A stretch of 64,000 bases of DNA from JAAZMI01 sp050948785 (GTDB lineage Bacteria > Bacillota > Dethiobacteria > DTU022 > UBA8154), in the NCBI GenBank assembly GCA_050948785.1, contig JBMNEM010000006.1, positions 248,001 through 312,000 on the forward strand, read 5' to 3'. Shown here in pieces: positions 8,052-16,888 of this stretch. A program made the translations under genes and the position numbers. Position 1 is the first letter of the stretch. The number at the start of each line of letters is the position of its first letter. The notes beneath the pieces are model-generated. The model searched no databases and was not told where the DNA came from. It worked only from the letters and a program-made list of their open reading frames with translations.

Positions 8052-9593
8052 ATGCATGCCCTTAACTATAAAATTACCTTGCTTTCAAAGGTACTTATTA
8101 GCAGGCCAACAACAGGCCAAAACATGATTGAAACCCTTGAGTACCTGCGGGGAAGCACAGTCTTAGGAACTCTGGCTTCCAGGTATATCTTTATAAAACA
8201 ACTTACCCAGGCCCATGAGGACGATACCTTCTACCGATGGTTTTTAAGGGGGGATCTATCTTTTTCTAACGGGTATTTGATGGAACAACATACTGAAACA
8301 ACCCCTACACCCCTTTATATCCAACAAGAAAAGGCAGGTAATGCTATATATAACATTTTGCTAACAGACCCTAACAATATTACAAAACCCTTGGGGGGGT
8401 TTTCCAATATTAACAGCGAGCACATAATAAACATAAAACCTAAAAAGGGAATAAGCTTCCACCATGAACGTGACCGTCTTACCGGAACCAGTAAAAAAGG
8501 GCTATTTTTTAACTATGAATCTTTATTGCCAAGCCAAGCCTTTAAAGGTGCAATTTACGGCAGTAGTAAGGATTTAGAGGATTTAAAAAAAATAGTTGGT
8601 CATAATTTTAAAGCTAAAATGGGGAAATCAAAGGGTGCAGAGTACGGGGATGTAATAATTGAACTTTTAAATATTCAAAAAATTGATAGCAATTCACTTA
8701 TCAACGAAAACATTTTGGAAGAAGGCATCTTCTTTACTTTTATTTCACCATGTATTTTATATAACGAATTGGGAATGTCTGATCCAACCTTTTCAAATAT
8801 AGAAAGACATCTCCAAAAAATATTTGGAAAGGATACCTTTACTATCGAAGGTAGTATTATAAAACAAGAATTTATAGAAAATTACGTTTCTATTTGGAAA
8901 ATGAAAAAACCTGGGGAAAGAGCAATAAGTGCCGGTTCATCACTATATTTGTTTTTTGAGTATGTGGATAACAGTATTTTAAACGGAATATATAACCTAC
9001 TGGAAAAAGGAATTGGAGAACGGTTAATGGAGGGCTTCGGAAGAGTACAAATAACGCCTGCTACAGTAGAAAAATATATTTTGAATACCGCCAATAAAAA
9101 AGTAGAAAAACCTGTTGGAAACCCGCCAGCAGCTGTTAAACACATCTTCCGGGCCATTGTTAAAGAAGCATTATTTGAAAAAATTAAGTCTGAAGCAATT
9201 GCCGAAACCAATAAATTTAAAGGGCTCCCTAAAAACAGCCTGCTGGGAAGATTAAAACTAATGGTTGGCAAAACTGGCTATAAAAATTTTTCAACCAAAA
9301 TAGCTCAACTAAAAGAAACAGCTAAAAATCAACTTCGTAGCTGTCGCTATTATGAGCATAATCAAGCGAAAGAAAGCCTTCTTGATTATTTAAGTAGATA
9401 TGATGAAAAAAAACTGTTTTATTTTCTAAATAACCTCGGAGATTACGAAAAATTAGCCCGATTAATTGATTATGATCCAAAGACCCAAGAAGATTTACTA
9501 CCTTTTCTTTGGAACACATATTTCCAAACACTTTTGAAGGAATTTTGGTGGAAAAACAAACAGCTTCAACAAAAGGAGGCTAGACCCTCATGA
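8052..9593 (+). CDS. csx10: Csx10-like RAMP protein (Cas5-type subunit of type III-D)
   Basis: A 513-residue RAMP protein. The N-terminus (ITLLSKVLISRPT, then ETLEYLRGSTVLGTLASRYI) has the form typical of Csx10, the Cas5/Csm4-like subunit of type III-D that caps the 5' end of the crRNA. A glycine loop, IGERLMEGFGRVQI, lies near residues 318-331. The remaining C-terminal part is helical and lysine-rich. The gene overlaps the next one by 4 bp (ATGA), pointing to one tightly coupled operon. The family call is from motif recognition, not alignment. Confidence 0.8.
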   Translation: MHALNYKITLLSKVLISRPTTGQNMIETLEYLRGSTVLGTLASRYIFIKQLTQAHEDDTFYRWFLRGDLSFSNGYLMEQHTETTPTPLYIQQEKAGNAIYNILLTDPNNITKPLGGFSNINSEHIINIKPKKGISFHHERDRLTGTSKKGLFFNYESLLPSQAFKGAIYGSSKDLEDLKKIVGHNFKAKMGKSKGAEYGDVIIELLNIQKIDSNSLINENILEEGIFFTFISPCILYNELGMSDPTFSNIERHLQKIFGKDTFTIEGSIIKQEFIENYVSIWKMKKPGERAISAGSSLYLFFEYVDNSILNGIYNLLEKGIGERLMEGFGRVQITPATVEKYILNTANKKVEKPVGNPPAAVKHIFRAIVKEALFEKIKSEAIAETNKFKGLPKNSLLGRLKLMVGKTGYKNFSTKIAQLKETAKNQLRSCRYYEHNQAKESLLDYLSRYDEKKLFYFLNNLGDYEKLARLIDYDPKTQEDLLPFLWNTYFQTLLKEFWWKNKQLQQKEARPS

Positions 9594-10990
9594 CCAAAAA
9601 TAATGCAAGTATTAAAGGAAAATTTTTGATTGAGGGGACACTTTCCCTGCTGTCCCCCCTGATTATTGGCACTGGTGAAAAACAAGATCTGGACATAGTC
9701 GTTATTAAGGACAAAGATGGCAACCCCTATATACCATCTACATCCTTAACTGGTGTGCTCAGACATTATTTTTATGAAAGATTATTATTAGCTGAAGATG
9801 ATCGTAATCAATTCGATTTTTTCTGGGGCTCACCAAAAAATTCTTCATTCCTCAGTGATTCATGCTATCAAAGTGCCTTTATCATAGAAGATTTAATCGC
9901 AACAAATACCCCTTTTGTAACATTTAGGGATGGTGTGTGTATAAGTCCATACACTGGAACTGCCCGTGATGAAATGAAGTTTGACTATGAGGTTGTTGAA
10001 CCGGAAACAGATTTTGAATTTAAAGCACAGGTAACACTCAGGGAAAGCTTTTGTCGTCATACTTTCCTGAAAATCATCGCAACCATAATCAAAATATTAA
10101 CTGAAAGTAAGGTATCTTTAGGGGCTATGACAACAAAAGGCTTTGGAGAATGCTACCTTAAAAATTACGCCATATATGAATATAATTTCACTAAAAAAAG
10201 AGACGTGTTCGCTTGGCTTAAAAGAGAAATAACGGATGAGCAAAAAATTGCACTACCTTTCAACGAAACCTTTCCTGAAACAGACAAAAACTTATCGTTG
10301 GAAGCAGTATTTAAAATAAAGAACTCCTTGATTGTAAAATCCTATTCTGGAAATCCCAAAAACCCAGATGCAGTTCATATTAAAAGCAAAGGGAAAAATA
10401 TAATACCCGGCGCCTCAATAAAAGGCGCCCTTCGTTCGCGGGCTGTTAAAATCATCAATACTATGGGGGGAGCCGGCGAGGAAATGACCAAAAAGCTCTT
10501 CGGGTGGGCACCTAGCAAACCGGATGGCAAAGAAGAAAAGATTAAAAGCAGGTTTTTAGTTAAGGAAACTTACATTGACAACACAATTGAAGAAATCCAA
10601 TTTAGAACACGCATCGACCGGTTTACCGGCGGGGTTATAAATTCTGCTTTATTTGACACGCAACCCCTTTGGCCCCAAAAAAAGAAGGATGAACAGGTAA
10701 AAATTAACATTGAAATCAGAAATTATAAAGATTGGGAAGTGGGGCTTACGCTACTATTATTAAAGGATTTATGGAATGGGGATCTTCCTCTTGGTGGGGA
10801 CAAAAGTATTGGCAGGGGGGTGCTGCAAGGCCTCCGGGCCCGAATAAATATGGGCAAAAAGAAATCCTTTGAAATTCATCACAACATAGAAAATAAACAA
10901 CAGCCTTTAAAAATCAATAATCAGGATGACCTTGAAATCTTTGTTCAATCATTTTTAAAGGAATGCCAACAGGGAGTGAACAATAATTGA
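9590..10990 (+). CDS. Fused double Cas7 (Csm3-like) RAMP protein
   Basis: A 466-residue protein holding two Csm3-like RAMP units. Unit 1 (about 10-200) has SPLIIGTGEKQDLDIVVIKD, IPSTSLTGVLR and SPYTGTARDEMKFDYEVV. Unit 2 (about 235-430) has NPDAVHIKSKGKN, IIPGASIKGALRSR, RIDRFTGGVINSALFD and GGDKSIGRGVLQG. Csm3-like subunits form the backbone over the crRNA and cut target RNA with an Asp before the IPG motif; D33/D35 in unit 1 and the Asp of NPDAV in unit 2 are candidates. Fused Cas7 units are known from type III-D and III-E. It starts inside the csx10 stop and ends in the csx19 start. Confidence 0.85.
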   Translation: MTKNNASIKGKFLIEGTLSLLSPLIIGTGEKQDLDIVVIKDKDGNPYIPSTSLTGVLRHYFYERLLLAEDDRNQFDFFWGSPKNSSFLSDSCYQSAFIIEDLIATNTPFVTFRDGVCISPYTGTARDEMKFDYEVVEPETDFEFKAQVTLRESFCRHTFLKIIATIIKILTESKVSLGAMTTKGFGECYLKNYAIYEYNFTKKRDVFAWLKREITDEQKIALPFNETFPETDKNLSLEAVFKIKNSLIVKSYSGNPKNPDAVHIKSKGKNIIPGASIKGALRSRAVKIINTMGGAGEEMTKKLFGWAPSKPDGKEEKIKSRFLVKETYIDNTIEEIQFRTRIDRFTGGVINSALFDTQPLWPQKKKDEQVKINIEIRNYKDWEVGLTLLLLKDLWNGDLPLGGDKSIGRGVLQGLRARINMGKKKSFEIHHNIENKQQPLKINNQDDLEIFVQSFLKECQQGVNNN

Positions 10991-11568
10991 ATGGACTTAA
11001 ACTAAAAAAAGATCGGACTAGGGTTAAGCAGATCCAAAAAGAATTAAATAGTTGGTTGGATCTGGAAAATACCTTGGCAAAATTTTTTGCTGGGGATGGG
11101 TACATTGTTGCGTATCTTCATTATAAGGTAATGGTGGGGAAAATAAACGGGGGTAAACCAAAATTTTTTAACAACGAAACTTTTAATCCCAAATATCTGC
11201 TGAAATTAAGGGCATTTAATAAAAACCAAGAGCTGTTAATCTGGCCATTTAACGGGCATCAATTTCAAGGCCGCTTAAGAATCGATGGTGAAAACAGCAT
11301 AAATGATGATGAAGAAATAAAGTGTTTTATTGAAGCTGAACAGGTACTATGGGGTACTAATTATGAAATACTTGATGATGGTTGGGCTCGTCTTTTTGAA
11401 AAACGGGGCACAGAATTAATAATTCCCCCGGACATAAAAGTACAAATTAAAAACAGTGCTAAAAATCGGTTAAAAATCAAAACCCGCAATTATATTGGCT
11501 TCAATAAAATGGGACAGGCAGGTTATGAGGATTGTCGTTTTGTTGAATTTACAGGTGGGGAGGAATAA
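10987..11568 (+). CDS. csx19: Csx19-like protein (TIGR03984 type) of type III-D
   Basis: A 193-residue protein with the blocks DGYIVAYLHYKVMVGKI (about 36-52), YLLKLRAFNKNQELLIWPF (about 70-88) and a FQGRLR motif. These match my memory of the Csx19/TIGR03984 family, a small subunit linked to type III-D loci whose role is poorly known. The start is TTG at 10987 (GGGAGTG 7 bases before); the previous gene's TGA lies within TTGA, so translation is coupled. Followed 3 bp later by the next RAMP gene. Confidence 0.75.
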   Translation: MNGLKLKKDRTRVKQIQKELNSWLDLENTLAKFFAGDGYIVAYLHYKVMVGKINGGKPKFFNNETFNPKYLLKLRAFNKNQELLIWPFNGHQFQGRLRIDGENSINDDEEIKCFIEAEQVLWGTNYEILDDGWARLFEKRGTELIIPPDIKVQIKNSAKNRLKIKTRNYIGFNKMGQAGYEDCRFVEFTGGEE

Positions 11569-11571
11569 ACA

Positions 11572-13617
11572 ATGGAAAAAACTGCTTTAATCAAGATCGC
11601 CCGGAACAAAAAAGGGGGAATACACGGGCGAGTACAGTTCGCAAACGGGAGCACCATGCCAATACCTAAAAGCGCAAAACTAGATGAATCGCTTCAAAAT
11701 CAAGAATGTGAGGTTCTGCGGGAAAAAGGAGTTATTGCCCGAATAGTCGTTAACGGGAAAGAAATTTTTTCGAAGGCTGCCGCATCTTCTTCCCACGGCC
11801 GGCAACGCCGTCATAAAAGTCAAAAAGGTTTTAAACAAAATCAAAGGAGTTATGGTAAAAGAGGTTTTGTGCAAAGTTCTGGAGGTAAAAAACAAACCGA
11901 GGATGCCTGGGCCCCTTACAATTTTATACAGTTGAACCAAACCGTTGTTGAAGGACAAGCACCTCCCCCTTTTGATGTATATCAAAAAAAGCGTTTCACG
12001 GGATATATCAGATGTAAACTAGAAACCCTGACACCACTTTATATCAGAGATACTTACACCCCTGAAGAGCTTGTCAAAAAAGAACAAGGAGAAGAAAACC
12101 CTGATTTCTTCTCTCCAGGTGATGAATTAAAAATTCCAGGAAGCAGCTTGCGCGGCATGATCCGAAATCTAATAGAAATAATCAGCTGGAGCAAGTTTGG
12201 CTTTTTTGAAGACAAACTGCTTTTTTACCGTAGCCTGGCTGATGCAAATGCTGATTTTAGGAGAGAATACCAAAAAAATATGACTTCCCGAGATCAAACA
12301 AAGAAGACCGTATACAAATTTAATGCCGGATACCTGCAGAAAGAAGGTATGCATTACTATATTGTTCCCGCGGAAAAAGTGAACGGAAAGCAATTCAACC
12401 AAATGGAAAAAAGAAGGAAAAATAACATAGAATTTGTTGTAGAAAAACAGCATGATAGTAAATACCTGGTCATTCCAGGAGATGCACCTAAAAAAAACAA
12501 TAAAGGCTGGTTTATTAACCCCCCAGACTATTCCAAAGAGAAAATACCCGTATGCGAAAAGGATATCCTTGCTTATAATATGGACGTCAATCGCTATGAA
12601 GACAAAGCCAAAAAACATGATGGCAACTTGATGCGTATGTTATCTTCAGCCCCAGAGGGAATCGTCCCCTGTTTTTATGTTCGCTGGGAGGACAGCCGAA
12701 AAAAAGAACGAATATCCTTTGGTCACACAGGCTATTTTCGCCTCGCCTACAACTATACTACCGGGGATTATCTCCCTTCTTCACATAATATAGATTTTAT
12801 CGATTTTACCGAAGCTCTTTTTGGTTCTATAGAAAAGAACTTTGCTTCCCGCATTTGTTTTGAAGATGCCAGCCTAATACCCGATCAGCAAAATATTTCA
12901 TTTGAAGAAGCTAAAATACCGCAAATTCTGGCGGAACCAAAACCAACTACCTTTCAACACTATCTAGAGCCGGATGGGGAAAGGCCTAGTCACTGGAACT
13001 CCAAAAAATATAACACTGAAATTACAATACGGGGCAACAAACTGTACTGGCACCGCAATAATCCTGGCTGGGAAATGGAAAAACAATCCCGGGAAAAAAT
13101 CAGTGAAAAAGTTATTACGCGAATACGACCGGTAAAAACTGGCACACTATTCGAATTTATAATTCGCTATGAAAATTTAATGAAAGAAGAATTGGGAATG
13201 TTACTTTTTGCTCTGGATCTCCCTCACGGGTATTACCACAAACTGGGTATGGGTAAACCTCTGGGATTAGGAACAGTAAAACTAACTCCAAAACTATACA
13301 TCAGCAATCGCCAAGAACGTTACAGTAAGCTTTTTGAAGAAAATAGCTGGCACCTTAGTGAAAAAATTAGCGATATTGAACCCTTCAAAAATATTTTTGA
13401 AAAATACCTATTAAATATTCTGAAAAAACAGGAAGCAGTTACTGTAGATTTCCTTTGGGATATTGACAGAATGCGCCAACTTAAAACCATGTTAAACTGG
13501 GAAAACACAAGGATTCCTAACTGGCTTAATAAAACAAAATATATGGAAATAGAACCAGATAATGAATTTAAAAAAAGATTAATATTACCAAAGCCTGATC
13601 AGGTAGGAGATTTTTAA
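11572..13617 (+). CDS. Large RAMP protein, TIGR03986-like
   Basis: A 681-residue RAMP-superfamily protein. It has a small N-terminal beta domain resembling a cold-shock/OB fold (GGIHGRVQFANGSTMPIPKS, residues 15-34) and a basic linker rich in K, R and Q (about 70-110). The RAMP core has TGYIRCKLETLTPLYIRDT and IPGSSLRGMIRNLIEI (about 190-205). A late glycine loop (LGMGKPLGLGTVKL) lies near residue 560. Length and layout fit the TIGR03986 family seen in type III-D-like operons. It is probably a further Cas7-type backbone subunit. Strong ribosome site GGGGAGGAAT. Confidence 0.8.
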   Translation: MEKTALIKIARNKKGGIHGRVQFANGSTMPIPKSAKLDESLQNQECEVLREKGVIARIVVNGKEIFSKAAASSSHGRQRRHKSQKGFKQNQRSYGKRGFVQSSGGKKQTEDAWAPYNFIQLNQTVVEGQAPPPFDVYQKKRFTGYIRCKLETLTPLYIRDTYTPEELVKKEQGEENPDFFSPGDELKIPGSSLRGMIRNLIEIISWSKFGFFEDKLLFYRSLADANADFRREYQKNMTSRDQTKKTVYKFNAGYLQKEGMHYYIVPAEKVNGKQFNQMEKRRKNNIEFVVEKQHDSKYLVIPGDAPKKNNKGWFINPPDYSKEKIPVCEKDILAYNMDVNRYEDKAKKHDGNLMRMLSSAPEGIVPCFYVRWEDSRKKERISFGHTGYFRLAYNYTTGDYLPSSHNIDFIDFTEALFGSIEKNFASRICFEDASLIPDQQNISFEEAKIPQILAEPKPTTFQHYLEPDGERPSHWNSKKYNTEITIRGNKLYWHRNNPGWEMEKQSREKISEKVITRIRPVKTGTLFEFIIRYENLMKEELGMLLFALDLPHGYYHKLGMGKPLGLGTVKLTPKLYISNRQERYSKLFEENSWHLSEKISDIEPFKNIFEKYLLNILKKQEAVTVDFLWDIDRMRQLKTMLNWENTRIPNWLNKTKYMEIEPDNEFKKRLILPKPDQVGDF

Positions 13618-13630
13618 GGAGAACAAATAA

Positions 13631-14515
13631 ATGGCCTTGAAAGAACCCCTCACTGCAACTATGATCGCCACCTTGGGGACGGAACCCCAAGTTGTTACCA
13701 TTGCCCTGGATACTCTTCTGGATATGGGCAAACAGATAAACGAGGTAACAGTCATCTATACCGGGGTACCCGCCGTCAAAGAGTCCTTGCAGATTCTAAA
13801 ACATGAATTTGATAATCGGCAGATATATTCCCAAATATTATTCCGGTGTGTGCCAGTGGCCATCAACCAGAAAATAGTCAAAGATTTTCAAACAGAAGAG
13901 GAGCTGGGCGGGCTTTTGCGCACACTCTATACCGAAATCCGCCGGGCCCGTCAGGCCAAGCAACCTGTGCACCTCTGTTTATCCGGCGGGCGAAAAATTA
14001 TGGGCCTTATAGGCATGTCTGTGGCACAGCTTCTTTTCGGCCCCGAAGACCGGGCCTGGTATCTTATTACTGAAGGGTGGCAGCCCGGAGCCAGCCGCCG
14101 CCTTCATGCCTCAAAAACAGATCGGATCTGGCTGGTACCCGTGCCTGTTTTACGTTGGAACGAAGCCAGCGCCCTCCTCCAGGCAGTCACCGAACTCAAA
14201 GATCCACAGGAAGTGTTGATCTGGTACGAGCGGCTTACCCGCAAAGCTGAGGAAAGGCGCAAAGGTGAATTTATCCGGCGCTGGCTTACCCCGGCCGAAA
14301 GCAAGGTCACACACCTGGCCTGCCGGGGCTTTGACAACGCTGCCATTGCTGCCAGGCTGGGCAAACAAGAACAGACCGTGGCCAACCAGCTTCATGGGGT
14401 TTATGAAAAACTGCGTGAGTGGCTGGGCTTCCCTTCCTACAACGTCGATCGCAGCGTCCTGATCGCTCAATTTGCGCCCTATTTTGCCTTCATGGAAATG
14501 GAAGAACAACATTGA
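13631..14515 (+). CDS. CARF (NE0113-like) protein fused to a LuxR-type DNA-binding domain
   Basis: A 294-residue protein. The N-terminal half has MIATLGTEPQVVTIALDTLL (about 11-30) and VHLCLSGGRKIMGL (about 114-127), as in the NE0113 CARF family, which binds or degrades cyclic oligoadenylate. The C-terminal 70 residues (LTPAESKVTHLACRGFDNAA, then IAARLGKQEQTVANQLHGVY, about 215-255) read as a GerE/LuxR helix-turn-helix. I infer a transcription factor or ring nuclease sensing the Cas10 second messenger. It closes the type III operon, 13 bp after the TIGR03986-like gene, has AAGGAG before its ATG, and is visibly more GC-rich than the genes before it. Confidence 0.82.
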   Translation: MALKEPLTATMIATLGTEPQVVTIALDTLLDMGKQINEVTVIYTGVPAVKESLQILKHEFDNRQIYSQILFRCVPVAINQKIVKDFQTEEELGGLLRTLYTEIRRARQAKQPVHLCLSGGRKIMGLIGMSVAQLLFGPEDRAWYLITEGWQPGASRRLHASKTDRIWLVPVPVLRWNEASALLQAVTELKDPQEVLIWYERLTRKAEERRKGEFIRRWLTPAESKVTHLACRGFDNAAIAARLGKQEQTVANQLHGVYEKLREWLGFPSYNVDRSVLIAQFAPYFAFMEMEEQH

Positions 14516-14785
14516 AAAATGATTTAACGCCACAGCATAAAACCAATTATTTTGCTGGACTGCTGTGCTGTGGAAAAGTTCCATTGACAAAACAACAGTT
14601 GCCTGCACTGCCTTTCGATAACACTCAAACCGCTAGGCAGCGCCATAAGTTCAACATTGTGCCCATATTATTAGTAGTAGTAAACTACCAAATAAAAGGG
14701 TAATCAGCTTTCTCGACAGTTTTTTTAAAACCGAATATCCTTTAGTAGAAAGATAATCAGAATAAATCAGGAGGCAGGTGATAAT
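14516..14785. other. Gap between the type III-D-like and type I-B operons
   Basis: 270 bp with no convincing gene. A TTGACA lies at 14584-14589, but no good -10 follows at 16-18 bp. The short open frame crossing this region overlaps the end of the CARF-LuxR gene and has no ribosome site. The promoter of the type I-B operon, and possibly the operator of the CARF-LuxR protein, would be expected here. Confidence 0.5.
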
Positions 14786-16888
14786 TTGTTATCTTATGAT
14801 CTTTTCCGGATTGGCCGTATAATACGCAACACCGGTATCGAGGCTGCTAACATTTTAAAGTTGGTTTCCGATATTAACAATGCCAAAGCCAGAAATTTTT
14901 TATCCAAAGTCATTACTATTGAAATAGACCAACGTAAAAAAAATTTTGAACAAACCAAAATTGCTGCTTTACCCTTACGTGAATGTGGAAACTGGATGCA
15001 AGGGACAAGAAAGAAAGACGTATTCGTACCTGATGTTAACCAGGCTCTCGCCTTCCCCTTTATAATTCCCAGTGGGGGAAACCCATTGCATCCCCAGGGA
15101 ATTTACCCTGTTCCAGCTTATCCCGTTTACGACAGGCATTTTAAAAACTTCCTTGAAAACAAAAACAGCATTACGCAATTCCTTATCGGGCGACTGGAAA
15201 GAACAATTAATGTCAACCTTGATGATATCGAAATTGAACAAATAGCAGACTGTATTTACAAAAGTCTATCTAATATGGAGCTTATTGGTAAAACACTGGG
15301 ATTAATTATATTGGCAGTAATCACGGAAAATGGCCCTTATTACCTAACAGAATCAACGCCCCCTACCGGTAACAACCTAGTGCTGGGAAATAGTTATACG
15401 CAAACCGGGAAAATAATCGTAGCCGACGCCGCCGCTTTTTTAACAAATTTTTGGAACGCAAAATTTGCCGAGGGCAAGGCCGGAGGGCAGAAAAAGAAGG
15501 GTATCTGCAGCATCTGCCAAAAACATGAGCCGGTAGTATCAGCATATAATAAAGCGCTTTATTGGCTGCCTACCACCTGGGAGGCACCTTTGTCCTTTGG
15601 CCGGGAAAAAACACTGGTGGACAGCATCGCCCTTTGTATCAACTGTTATGCAGATTTGACGCTCGGTGCCAGTGTATTCGGAAAAATTTCAAACAATGTT
15701 GACTATATGCTATCCAAGGAAATCTTTGCCCCAGTTGCCTCACCAATAGGCAAGGAATATGCACTGTGGGGTGAATTCAAAGACGCCATCCAAGGCAGCA
15801 TGCTTGCTTTGCCGTTGGATGATTCCATTTTGGAAGATGATGAACTGGCAGATGAATGGGTCTGTTCCCTGTATGATCTTCTAGGGGAAGAGCTGCCAAC
15901 GGGGCTTATCACAAAAAAGGAATCCGCCAAGTCCAGACATTTAAAAAATATTACCGGGCTTGAAACACGTCTGCCAGAAGAATGGGAAAATGAAGACTTC
16001 CGGCTAACTTTAACCTATTTTTCAGGAGATCCGGGCAAATTAAATATTCATTTAAGGGCTGTAATCAATGATATTCTCCCTGCCACAGCAAGCAATTTAC
16101 AAGAAATATGCACCGATGTTGGCGCAGAAATGCAGGAAATAATAGACAGCCACACTTTTTTGGGCGAAAAATCTGCCGCACGTAAATACCGCCAAACCAG
16201 TAACTTATTATACCTTCTTTCTGCTGCTTTCGGCCCACCCTACCTGTGGGGTTGCTTGGAGAAAACTTTTAAAAAGGAACCTCTTGCTAAAAACCTGTTT
16301 TATAAAAACAGTGCTGCCAGAATGACACAGTTGGGGAAAATGCTCCCTGACAGCATTTTTGACCTTCAACAAGAAGCTATAGATTATTTAGCAATAAACA
16401 TGTTCCTGGAAATCTATACCAACCAATTGGCTAACATTACTGGAGGTGATGAAAGTATGAAAACAGTAAATGAACTGATTAAAGCTACATGGGAAACCCC
16501 GGTAGAGGAAATCCGGTTTGCAAGTTTGGATGAACTGGGTTTTGCAGCCGGACAAGTTGTTCAAAGATTTGGCAACAGCTATTATCAAGGTGCAAATAAA
16601 AAAGATTACATCAAGCATCGTATCATGACCTTTGGAACCAGTTTAACGCCGGAAGTTGTACACTATAAAGCTCTGGGCAGGATGGAAGAATATACGGCAA
16701 TGCTGAAATTAGGTGTATCATCAGATGTTCTTAAACGTGCTGCAGTTATATCTATGGGTTTTGTACAATTTGAAGATGAAATTAAGAAAAACAAAGATCG
16801 GTTTATGGCTGCATTCTGGGCCGGCTATTCCCTGGGAAGAAAGAAAAAAGAAACAGAATCAAAATCTGATATGGAGGATGATAACTGA
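14786..16888 (+). CDS. cas8b: Type I-B Cascade large subunit Cas8b (Csh1-like)
   Basis: A 700-residue large subunit of the type I-B interference complex, expected to recognise the PAM. A central zinc-ribbon pattern, CSICQ (about residue 235) and later CINCYADL (about 277), is typical of Cas8b/Csh1. The C-terminus is helical and charged, as expected for the fused small-subunit region. The start is TTG at 14786 with GGAGG at 14770-14774. It ends in TGATG, overlapping the cas7 start. The cas6 that normally precedes cas8b is absent; the nearest is 10 kb upstream. Confidence 0.85.
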   Translation: MLSYDLFRIGRIIRNTGIEAANILKLVSDINNAKARNFLSKVITIEIDQRKKNFEQTKIAALPLRECGNWMQGTRKKDVFVPDVNQALAFPFIIPSGGNPLHPQGIYPVPAYPVYDRHFKNFLENKNSITQFLIGRLERTINVNLDDIEIEQIADCIYKSLSNMELIGKTLGLIILAVITENGPYYLTESTPPTGNNLVLGNSYTQTGKIIVADAAAFLTNFWNAKFAEGKAGGQKKKGICSICQKHEPVVSAYNKALYWLPTTWEAPLSFGREKTLVDSIALCINCYADLTLGASVFGKISNNVDYMLSKEIFAPVASPIGKEYALWGEFKDAIQGSMLALPLDDSILEDDELADEWVCSLYDLLGEELPTGLITKKESAKSRHLKNITGLETRLPEEWENEDFRLTLTYFSGDPGKLNIHLRAVINDILPATASNLQEICTDVGAEMQEIIDSHTFLGEKSAARKYRQTSNLLYLLSAAFGPPYLWGCLEKTFKKEPLAKNLFYKNSAARMTQLGKMLPDSIFDLQQEAIDYLAINMFLEIYTNQLANITGGDESMKTVNELIKATWETPVEEIRFASLDELGFAAGQVVQRFGNSYYQGANKKDYIKHRIMTFGTSLTPEVVHYKALGRMEEYTAMLKLGVSSDVLKRAAVISMGFVQFEDEIKKNKDRFMAAFWAGYSLGRKKKETESKSDMEDDN

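Noticed and set aside
14419..14703. A 94-codon frame after the CARF-LuxR gene
   Set aside because: It overlaps the 3' end of that gene in another frame, has no ribosome site and has a composition typical of a shadow frame.
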